DNA from: Thermomucor indicae-seudaticae
Lineage: Eukaryota > Mucoromycota > Mucoromycetes > Mucorales > Lichtheimiaceae
Length of the DNA stretch: 29,327 nt
Reading direction: 5' to 3'
Assembly (NCBI GenBank): GCA_000787465.1
Contig: JSYX01000442.1
Location: 1 to 29,327 of the forward strand
Shown here: in pieces, positions 21,713-29,327 of the stretch
How positions within the stretch are numbered: the stretch's first letter is position 1
Layout: every line of letters starts with the position of its first letter
The notes under the pieces: generated by a model
What the model saw: only the letters and a program-made list of their open reading frames with translations
What the model was told of the DNA's origin: nothing
The model's database searches: none
Program-made: the position numbers and the translations under genes

Positions 21713-21858
21713 GTGTGTGTGCATACACTTATCGGGTGTAACGTCGATTCATGGTCACACGAGGGAGTTTATGAGAAAGAAGTTTTCCAGAGCATCCTTG
21801 ATCAAACTCATCCCCTTTTTCCCATTACTTCTTCTTAAGTGATAATCGTTACAACCTG

Positions 21859-22653
21859 ATGGTGGCAGGCCATTCAAGCATTCTTGGTCTGTATATTCCC
21901 GAGTGGGACGCCCTGAACATTGCCAGCACTGTACTCGGCCTGTCGTTTGCCGGAAGCGCCGTTGCGACCGAAACAAAACCCACTCCAACCCCATATTCCA
22001 AGTTTGGCAAGGGACCGATTCCTTCTCGATTGGCGATGTTCATTATCTACGTTCCAAGTACGATTGCTGCTTGCTGGTTCCTGTTGAGCAGCCGTGGAGA
22101 AGAAAACGACCGGTTTCCGCTCGTGGCTACCGTCAGTTTGGTGCATTTTGCCAAGCGAGTGTTTGAAGTCGCCTTTGTCCACATTTATCGCAGCACGACC
22201 GATCTCCAGACGACCCTGAGCATTTCTCTCGCGTACCTGAGCACGACAGCGCTGAATCTTGCTGTGATTCGTCGCCTGCCGCAGTCAGCTTTCAGCAGTC
22301 GTGCGGCCGCCGTCGGGTTAGGGTGCGTTGCGACGGGCGAGATCCTGAACGGCTACCACCACTGGCTGCTCCGTCGTTTGCGTGTCAGAGAGAAGAATGA
22401 GCAAGATTATGTGCTACCGAGAGGCGGCCTCTTTAATCACTGCGTTGCACCGCATTATTTTGCGGAACAAGTCATCTTTTTCGGTATCATGATCCTCAGT
22501 CAGAACCTGGTTTCGGTCGCGCTGAATCTGTTTCCAATGGTTTATCTGACTTTACGTGCTGCACGGACACACGAATGGTACGCGAATCATTTGCCTGCCT
22601 CCGAACAAATTGGACTCCAGCGCCGCAAACGCTTGATCCCCTTTATTTGGTAG
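21859..22653 (+). CDS. steroid 5-alpha-reductase-like membrane enzyme
   Basis: A single exon encodes 264 residues with several membrane helices. The family signature HFAKRVFEVAFVH (residues 96-108) and the C-terminal domain features RGGLFNHCVAPHYFAEQ (189-204), LTLRAARTHEWY (230-241) and RKRLIPFIW at the very end match the 3-oxo-5-alpha-steroid 4-dehydrogenase / polyprenol reductase / enoyl-CoA reductase superfamily. These use NADPH to reduce a double bond next to a carbonyl in the endoplasmic reticulum membrane. The length (264) and absence of an N-terminal ubiquitin-like domain favour the SRD5A branch over the very-long-chain enoyl-CoA reductase; the true substrate is not decidable here. 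It has no introns, unlike all its neighbours except fragments. AATAAA overlaps the next bases after the stop. Confidence 0.85.
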   Translation: MVAGHSSILGLYIPEWDALNIASTVLGLSFAGSAVATETKPTPTPYSKFGKGPIPSRLAMFIIYVPSTIAACWFLLSSRGEENDRFPLVATVSLVHFAKRVFEVAFVHIYRSTTDLQTTLSISLAYLSTTALNLAVIRRLPQSAFSSRAAAVGLGCVATGEILNGYHHWLLRRLRVREKNEQDYVLPRGGLFNHCVAPHYFAEQVIFFGIMILSQNLVSVALNLFPMVYLTLRAARTHEWYANHLPASEQIGLQRRKRLIPFIW

Positions 22654-22655
22654 CT

Positions 22656-22661
22656 AATAAA
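22656..22661 (+). terminator. polyadenylation signal AATAAA
   Basis: AATAAA begins 3 bp after the TAG of the reductase gene and is followed by a T-rich run. The convergent gene ends at 22674, so transcripts of the two genes probably overlap at their 3' ends. Confidence 0.5.
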
Positions 22662-22673
22662 GTCTCTTTTTTT

Positions 22674-24000
22674 TTATACTGGGACATTGACAACGCGCAA
22701 TACTTCGGCAATCACTTTGGCTGATCCTTCTTTGCCCTTTTCAAGTCGTATCCGATGACCAAGCACTTTATCAGCTGCAATGGACACAAGTTCAGGTGTC
22801 AGATAGTCCTGACGGAAAAGGGTCGCCAACGACCTTTTGTCTGTCAATCTTTCGCTCTTTTTTTTTCTGATATTCCTTGAACCAACCTTGTAGCGCAAAG
22901 GAGGTCTTGGGAAGCGCGCGAGGTGAGACCACCATGGACAAGGGGATGCGCTCGGATACCGACAATAATGTCCCGAATGTATCGCTTGATATCAATATTG
23001 ATATAAACACGCGATGCCATTTCTGCGAGCACCTTTAACTCCTATACAGTTTTGTCATTATTAGCAAACAAAGAAGCCTAGTCCTTTGCACTCACCTCAT
23101 TCTTCATTAATGCCATGCGTCTTCGGGGTATTCGATGGTTTGAAGATATAAATGCTTGTTCAGCAAAATCATAACTGATAAAGAACCTGTCCAGCTACAT
23201 GTATCACTCTTTATCTCGACTGATCTGATGATCCTCCCTTTTTTTCTTTTACTTGCCAGTTGAGATGATATTTGGTGAATACGAGGCAAGATCATGATGA
23301 CAAGGAAGTAGGGTTTTGGAACCGTATATCGAACATTGGATATCCTGAGTTCTTTGGCTACAATTAACTTCAGGCAATGGAATGAATGCTCAGTCAGGTA
23401 CGATACTGGGGAAAGAGAAAGTGTTTTACCTCGAGCAAGGTGGCCTGAACCAACTCATCTGCTTCCTCTAGTCCACGGATAATCACGGATTGAGCGAGTT
23501 TCCCACTGGGGCGAGCCAAGAGATCGCTGCCCGGATCTGTCGTAGTAAAGCGATGATGATGCCGGGTGGATACGTTGAAATCGATGGGACTGACGGGATA
23601 CATTTCTTCGATTTCCGAAGGAGACAAGACAGCGGTCTTTGGGCGTTCTTGTTCATCGCGTGTTAACGACGCTGCAAAGAGTGAATGGACAAATTCGGGT
23701 TGCGTCTGTTGGGCTTGGCAAGTGACGTTGGCTGTTGAAAAGCCAAAGAGGCTACGGCAAATCTTGAAACAATGAGCACCTCCTTCTGTGTTTCCCCCCA
23801 CATTCGGTCTTACTTACGGTGGTTGCCATTTGGGAAATGTCTTGGAGTCTGTGAGATGGACCTGTAAGGATCAGGTGCTTTTCTGTGCTTGAAATGAGGC
23901 AGAGCAGTATGGATATGAAAAGGTCATTGTTGAATGTAAAACCAGCTTGTTTTTTAAGCGAAGCTATGCGTGAGCTAATCCATTCCTTGTGATTGTTCAT
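22674..24000 (-). CDS. AAA-type ATPase-like protein, Mg-chelatase subunit I-like
   Basis: Six exons (24000-23818, 23762-23430, 23367-23257, 23194-23096, 23041-22887, 22833-22674) encode 346 residues. The N-terminal third carries HLILTGPSHRLQDISQ where a Walker A P-loop is expected, but the GKT/S is missing. Further on come a region rich in acidic residues (PSEIEEMYPVSPID), the strand NVRYTVPKPYFLVIMILPR and the sensor-like LLDRFFISYDF. Last is a helical lid-like C-terminus, YIRDIIVGIRAHPLVHGG followed by LTPELVSIAADKVLGHRI. That order recalls the fungal magnesium-chelatase/MoxR-like AAA proteins. Exon 3 ends at a GC donor (CTG then GCAAGT), forming a GC-AG intron. ATP hydrolysis is doubtful given the P-loop. 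Family assignment is moderate; the gene structure itself is well supported by phase. Confidence 0.72.
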
Positions 24001-25245
24001 GGGGCTCGCAGCGGAAAAAGGTGGGGGAGCGTGTCGTCAAGTGGTCATTGCTCGCAAGAAGACAGGAGCGGGTCATTAAATGTTTCACAGAAATGTTCCT
24101 AGGCCTGCGGCTGCATGAAAAAGAGCTTAAAAAGATTGGCTTCGTCTTTTTTTTCCCTCTCTTTCTTTCTTTTCTTTTAAGAGAACTTCCTTTTTTTTGA
24201 ATCCAAATGCCACCAAAGTCATTGTCAAATACATTTATTTGGTAATATTCAATGTTTAGGATACAAGTAATGTATACCAATGTATATATAGGGGCCTGCC
24301 TCTTGTTGCTGTGGCAACAGGTTATTTCACGCTCAACCGATCCAGACACGCCAATGTCCAGCCACTGCGATTCATTCCTTCCGGTGAGCCATCTCACGAT
24401 TCGGAGAACATGGAACGTATTCGGGCCGATTGGAAGGAACGTAATCATGGCATAGGCTTGCGAGACGTAAGGCAAGTCCACACACGCAGAGAGAGAGGAG
24501 GAGGAGGAACGTTTATGCTGACTTTTTTCTTCCCTAAGCCGTAGCGGAGGAGGCGTATGATACCCGTTCTTTCTTATTTGTGTGGGAAATTTTTTCCCTT
24601 CGTTCCCGTATCGTATTGGCACCGTTTGATTAAAAAAATTCATCACCCCACACGACGTCTCCTGACTGCTCGTTGCTGGGTTGTCGTCTTTCTATGACTA
24701 CGGAATGCCATATATAAAGCAAAGCGGTGTCTCTAAGCACCCGATACAGTATTCGGTATTTAGTTTGGACGAACTGCAAAAAAGTTACTGAGACATCTTT
24801 AGCAGTGCTTTGCACCCATTGGATTGAGACATATTTTGAGATCACACGAAATAGCAGTGCACGGCTTTTAATATGAACTCTCGAAAGCTCCAGTCATTTT
24901 TAAACCAAAGTTAAATTGAAGCACGTTCTCTGCAAAGTCGATTCTTCTTGGCTGTGCTGTGAAGACACGTTTTGAGACAAGGATACAGACCAGCCACAGG
25001 ATTCAAACCCATCTCTGATTCGCAGGTCAGTCCCCAGGAAAGCTGGTAATAGATTCAAGCCCAGTTGCGACTCGCAGGTGCGCCTCTCAACACTTCAATA
25101 TACGAACCCAAAAGTGACGTATCAATAAAAATATTCCTGAGACGCGTGTTGACCACTTTTCTTAAAGCTCGATAGTTGTAAAATGAAAGTACAAGTACCA
25201 AGACGCGATCGCGCAACCATGTCGGCAAATGAAATGCGGGTCATT
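24001..25245. other. intergenic, no convincing gene
   Basis: A 223-codon open frame on the minus strand (24646-23975) runs across a pyrimidine-rich tract into the start of the AAA-like gene. It looks like a chance frame and is not called. Near 25000-25090 a short diverged duplication (GATTCAAACCC... and GATTCAAGCCC..., 51 bp apart, each followed by CGCAGGT) is present. No RNA gene could be established. Confidence 0.35.
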
Positions 25246-25372
25246 GCAGGTTAACGGGTTGGGTTGAAAGTTAAACAGGTTTGGCCGGGTCGGGTTTGGC
25301 CTCGACCCGAACGCGTTCTTAGCGGGTTCGGTACGGGTTGGGTCACGGGTTACGCGACCCAATAAGGAACAC
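25246..25372. repeat. GGGT-rich repeat resembling hAT-element termini
   Basis: Closely spaced GGGTTGGG, GGGTCGGGTTTGG, GACCCGAAC, GCGGGTTCGG and GGGTTGGGTCACGGG motifs pack this stretch, including local inverted pairs. Such CGGGT/ACCCG-rich clusters are common at the ends of hAT-superfamily DNA transposons. No matching second end or target duplication was identified, so the class is inferred. Confidence 0.45.
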
Positions 25373-25527
25373 TAGTCGCCAGGTCGAAGCTATGGAGCTC
25401 AACAAGTGTATAAGCTCCAGAACCTTTAAGACCTAGTCAGTAGGTGCTGCAGTGCACACCTACGAGACACATAGGTCATTCATATTTTTTTCTTTCTACA
25501 TCCCGAAACTCCCAAGACATGTCATTT

Positions 25528-26598
25528 TTACCACCTACCATTTATCAGCAACCCGCACACCACTGGATTCGCCACCTCCGCTCGCACAAGTTCATTCAGC
25601 ATTTGCTTTAACGAAATACTCAGCTTTTCGAGATCGTCCAAGTGTTGTCCAGGTTTCTTCACCTCGACGATGAAAGTATCAAAAAGTCTTCCGCCCCGGG
25701 TCCGTACTGATGCCGTATAATCGGGCTTGTACAGCCGATTATTTTCCTGGGTGCTCGCCTTGCTTGACGGCCTTGTCAATGAAGATTCGAGAGCGCTGTT
25801 CGCGCTATAAGCAGAATTCAATGATATGTTTCGTGTGACCAAGAGAGTTAACAATTACCACTGGTGTTCAAGTCGCTCATCTTTTGAAAATAAGTGGAAA
25901 AGGTAGGGCCGGACATAAGCGTGTATAAAAGTATCCTCGATCCTGTTACTGCCCGCAACCTCATATGCCCGAAGAGGCAGATCCATCAAGATTTGCGCGA
26001 AAAGCTTCAGGTCGTTGTCTCGGCGACGTACGGCCAGAAGATGATTTTCAGCGAATTGTTCTTCCAAGAGCCATCCGCGCTCCTTGGCATCACTTGTGGT
26101 CATGAAGATCTATGCAGCAAGTCAAGCTTAACCATGCTGAACGTTGACAGATGGGCGATCTTCTCTTTGTTACCTGGAAAGCCACTTGACCCCAATCGTT
26201 GGCTTGTTCATTAATGCTGGGCAGGCAGTCACTTGTATCCTCGTTGAGTTTGATCCCTATCAGAGGCGCCACGCTACGTACTGGATTCAGTGCGAACAGG
26301 TATACATGCTCGAGCGATCTAGTAAATAAGACTATGCAATTAATGGGAACGCATGATAAGTTATTGCAAAAGCTTTCTTCTTACAGAGCTCTCGTGGTGG
26401 TAATCGATTTGTGTTCTTTCCTGCTCTCGATTTTAGACACCTTCCTGTATTCACGAAGGTGCTCGCTGATGTCTATACTGTCGTTCCGGAACCACTAGGA
26501 CCATAAGATTCAAGATCAGCAAATCAAAACTTTTTTCATCGTTTTGCGCCTACCCTGTCACTTTCGGGCATCGACTCTTCACCGTCGGTTGCCGACAT
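25528..26598 (-). CDS. protein with PD-(D/E)XK nuclease-like core
   Basis: Five exons join in phase: 26598-26554, 26494-26385, 26318-26174, 26109-25859, 25804-25528. They give 275 residues from the ATG at 26598. The frame stays open upstream to an ATG at 27060, which would give 429 residues but would include a G-rich repeat. The conserved-looking core is EDTFIHAYVRPYLFHLFS, then YKPDYTAS, then FDTFIVEVKKPGQ. Asp212, Glu231 and Lys233 fit the PD-(D/E)XK nuclease pattern, with a preceding helix glutamate. The C-terminus (VANPVVCGLLINGRW) is strand-like. This pattern recalls a family that I believe is expanded in Mucorales with no known function. Activity, substrate and start are inferences. It lies between repeat clusters, so a transposon-derived origin is possible. 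Confidence 0.62.
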
Positions 26599-26675
26599 GT
26601 CGCCATAGTCGTTCCTCGTTCTTCTGCCTGGTTGCTCATCCAAGCTCGAGGCGGGACTTGGAGGATCTAGGGCTC

Positions 26676-26822
26676 TTAATGGGACGGGTGGGACGGGACC
26701 AGAGATAAATGGGACGGGCCAGGGGTCCGACCAGAGACCCGGTCGGGACAGATAAATGGGACACCCGTTGTCCCGGTTATTAAATGGGACGGGCCATAAG
26801 TGAGATGGGCGACCCGCTCGAG
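26676..26822. repeat. GGGACGGG-rich repeat inside an open frame
   Basis: The stretch contains repeated units of AAATGGGACGGG with GGTCCGACC and GACCCGGTCGGG palindromic pieces. It lies within the minus-strand open frame upstream of the nuclease-like gene and leaves that frame open, adding about 50 Pro/Trp-rich residues if translated. Confidence 0.6.
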
Positions 26823-27448
26823 CCAAACAATGGCTTGTCGTGATCTGATCAGCGATTTGTGTTCGACAATGCATGAGAAGATCGACGTCCATGACTTCAG
26901 TGATAGACAGTCGGTTAGCTGCCATCGTAAGTGTTCCTCCATTTTTCTTTTCTAGTTCCATTACCCATTTGTAGTCTGAGTAGTTCGTAGAATTGCGAAA
27001 AAAGGAAGATAAAGCAGCTGGCGGTAGACAGCACTTCCTCATTTGAAAGCTACGATGCATTCATCACTGGTATCGATATAACGCGAAGCACAACGCGCGA
27101 AAATGAAGATGGAAAGGTTCCGCTTTATTGAGAAAATCTGTGAACTTCTCTACGGAAAAAACTTGCCAAAGTCGTCGAAATATTAAGTTTCGGAGGATAC
27201 ACCAGATAATCGTCCTCTCCAGTTATCGTGTGCTAAGTCCCAGCAAACGCAACGGTAAGAAAGAGTATTTCGCTATTAGGCAGCAATGACATGGAGTTTC
27301 CGTTCATTGTGCAGTTTACGAGACGCCATCGGCAATGCTGAAAGACGAATGAGAAAAATTTGGCCAACCCTACGGCCACCCACTTGGGACACCCATTTTC
27401 GCTTTGTGACGTCATAGATCAACCAAGTGGGTGTTCCTGGTCCCTGCA
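26823..27448. other. intergenic between nuclease-like gene and MULE remnant
   Basis: The first part (to 27060) is the possible upstream coding extension of the nuclease-like gene (its frame reads NGGTLTMAANRLSITEV). From 27377 to 27433 lies an 11-bp inverted repeat (CACCCACTTGG / CCAAGTGGGTG) with a 35-bp loop that contains a perfect TGACGTCA (27407-27414), the ATF/CREB-type site. No further gene is seen. Confidence 0.4.
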
Positions 27449-28986
27449 ATGAAAAACTTGCATTCTAACGTCGCATCAACAATGAGCGACAACATCATCA
27501 ACAGACCTTACACTAAATTAACTGACGAAGCAATTGAGGAATTCAATACAACATTTTCGCCGGGAGAACAATTTGAATCTTTCCAAGCACTTCGTGTTGC
27601 TGCTCAATCTTTTGGCAGTAAACGTAATCTGGTGCTTACCACGGAAAGGTCAGACAAAACACGAATTAAACTCATTTGTAAGCACGGTGGACGATATCGC
27701 AACACGCGTCAGGCTGCAAAGGCATCAGTCAAAAATCCAGCAATGAAGGGAGAAATCGACACAGGAAAAGGGGAAACACTACTCCAGCCTAACAAAAAAA
27801 AAAAGGGGAAACAGGGCTAAAGAGCGATGAAGCTATGAAAGAAGAGGATGAAGCAAACATTGAGCCGATGGGGAAGGAAGATAAATATGAAATTGTGGAT
27901 GGAAAGGAGAAAGGGAACGCGAAGCAAATGTCAGAGAAATCTTTACCAAAGCCCAAAAAGGACACACAAAAAGTGGGATGTCCTTGCTTCATTTATACAA
28001 GCGTAGATAAATTTGGCAAATTGATTGTTCGCAAAAGCTGTGCCGAGCATAACCATCCCGTCGCTGAAGATCGTAGAACGTATGCCGTTCATCGTAAGCT
28101 GGATCCCAGGGTCATGCCTCTCGTTTTACAATCGCTGGACGACAACGAGAGTATTTCTGTTATATTGCATGATCTGAAAGTTCGGTGCTATGATTATGTT
28201 CTTCGAAAGGATATTGAAAACATTAAACAACAATATGGGAAAAGCGGCGAATCAAAGGAAATGCTCACTTTCATAACGACGTTGCAAGATCTTGATTTCG
28301 ACGTTAGATATGCGACTGAAGAAACCGGTCTCAACAGAATCAACATGGTCTACTTCATCCATAAGACCGCAATAATTCAAGCACGTAGAATGCCCGAAAG
28401 TATCATCGTCGATGCCACGTACAAGACAAATAGCCATCATATGACATTCGTCAATATTGTGGGCACAAGCAACGTTACGGGAAAGTCTCGTACGTCACTT
28501 CGTATGTTCCCAATTGCCGGTGCATGGGTGGACCATGAGACGGAGGCAAACTACACAGGGGTTATGAGGAATCTTCGGGAGAGTATATAGTCAGTCTCTA
28601 AACCTGATGATGTTGATGCGGATGTCACAGAACCATCGTTCAGTCTGCCAAGCGTTTTTGTGACCGATAATGAGCGAGCGTTGCGGAACGCAATCCAAAC
28701 TGTCTTCCCCCAGGCATCGCATATCCTATGCTTCAAGCATATAAAAGATAATTTCAAAAGCCACATCTTCCCAATGCTGCGAGATACGGACAAAGAAAGT
28801 GGCAAACTGCTATCAGACGATGAAAAATTAACAACGAAAAACGAATTCGAAAGTATCATCGACCGGCTGGGACTGGAGTGCAAAACGGAAGACGAAATGA
28901 AAAACTGCATCAAGGAATATGAGAGCTTTGGCAGAAGAAATTGTAATGACGAAGGCTTGAAAGCAAATGCTTTCGTAGAGAAATAG
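27449..28986 (+). pseudogene. broken MULE/FAR1-type transposase
   Basis: The region keeps most of a Mutator-like transposase. An N-terminal FAR1/WRKY-GCM1-like zinc-binding part is followed by KVGCPCFIY and AEHNHPV. The MULE catalytic part has IIVDATYKTNSHHMTFVNIVG and VFVTDNERALRNAIQTVFPQ, then HILCFKHIKDNFKS. The frame shifts at an 11-A run (27794-27804), where the first frame would otherwise stop at 27820. It also meets an in-frame TAG at 28588-28590, after which the same frame continues to a stop at 28986. The third catalytic acidic residue and the C-terminal SWIM-type zinc finger are missing, so the copy is also truncated. It is inactive as read. The adjacent MITE begins 3 bp after its last stop. 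Confidence 0.8.
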
Positions 28987-28989
28987 GTA

Positions 28990-29165
28990 CAGTAGAACCT
29001 GTCTAATTTAATACTGCCTAATTTAATAACCTGTCTAAAGTGATAAAGATGACCAGTCCCAAAGCTATACTTTACCTAACATATACGACCTCTATAAATT
29101 AATAACCTCTTTATATTAATGATTCGCCTTGATCCCAAGGGTATTAATTTAGACAGGTTCTACTG
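28990..29165. mobile_element. 176-bp MITE with 24-bp inverted ends
   Basis: The left end CAGTAGAACCTGTCTAATTT and the right end, which is its reverse complement with one mismatch (AATTTAGACAGGTTCTACTG), are flanked by TA on both sides (28988-28989 and 29166-29167). The interior carries several diverged copies of CTAATTTAATAACCTGTCTA-like sequence near both ends. There is no coding capacity. It is the kind of element mobilised by a pogo/Tc1-type transposase, not by the neighbouring MULE. Confidence 0.85.
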
Positions 29166-29167
29166 TA

Positions 29168-29327
29168 TACCTTTAAGTAGCGCAAAATGTTTAATCAATA
29201 AACAGTATGCGAGGTATTCCCTTTTGTTGAAACCTTGAGTAAAGCGCATTTCTGCCGTTATCGGAGTTGAAGGACTCAATGCTGTAAAGAAAAAAAGGCA
29301 AAGTTTTTCTCTCCAAATCTCTAGAAA
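29168..29327. other. right edge of window, nothing seen
   Basis: The last 160 bases show no gene or repeat of note. Confidence 0.3.

Noticed and set aside
23975..24646. 223-codon minus-strand open frame
   Set aside because: It crosses a CT-rich tract, has no recognisable motif, ends inside the start of the AAA-like gene on the same strand and shows basic, Ser-rich composition typical of chance frames.
25000..25090. tRNA-derived SINE suggested by two GATTCAA boxes
   Set aside because: No A box at the right distance and no tail; only a short local duplication can be supported.

Overview
This looks like nuclear DNA of a filamentous fungus, most likely an early-diverging (Mucoromycota-type) one. 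The genes are split by many short introns (mostly 45-75 bp, GT-AG, one GC-AG). The proteins include fungal hallmarks (vacuolar carboxypeptidase Y, a FRE-type ferric reductase) next to an Integrator subunit (INTS13/Asunder) that the well-studied yeasts lack. The exon joins given here were worked out by hand from reading phase and splice signals. No search was run, so every family name rests on motifs and remembered family patterns.

Left part (1-6361). A plus-strand Trp-rich, low-complexity protein (301-1949) carries a consensus eIF4E-binding motif and three 75-bp coding repeats. It converges on a 17-exon minus-strand INTS13 homologue (2132-5540). Upstream of that, on the same strand, lies a four-exon LSM8 gene (5883-6361).

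Middle part (6362-16900). About 5 kb without a convincing gene contains a degenerate 217-bp tandem duplication. Then come a three-exon ferric reductase (11418-13261), an open but start-less and interrupted frame (13342-13857), and a small zinc-finger gene (14202-14793). An 840-bp TA-flanked inverted-repeat element, microsatellites, a 129-bp tandem duplication and a 44-bp TA-flanked palindrome follow.

Right part (17222-24000). A six-helix membrane protein (minus) and carboxypeptidase Y (plus) diverge from a 1.36-kb intergenic region. A steroid-5-alpha-reductase-like gene (plus) and an AAA-type Mg-chelatase-like gene (minus) converge with only 20 bp between stop codons.

Right end (24001-29327). 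This is a repeat-rich stretch with hAT-like G-rich repeats, a five-exon gene with a PD-(D/E)XK nuclease-like core, a broken MULE/FAR1-type transposase and a 176-bp MITE directly beside it.

The genes do not form one pathway. LSM8 (U6 snRNA binding), INTS13 (snRNA and nascent-transcript processing) and the putative eIF4E-binding protein are all RNA-related and sit together within 6.4 kb, but nothing in the sequence shows that they are co-regulated.
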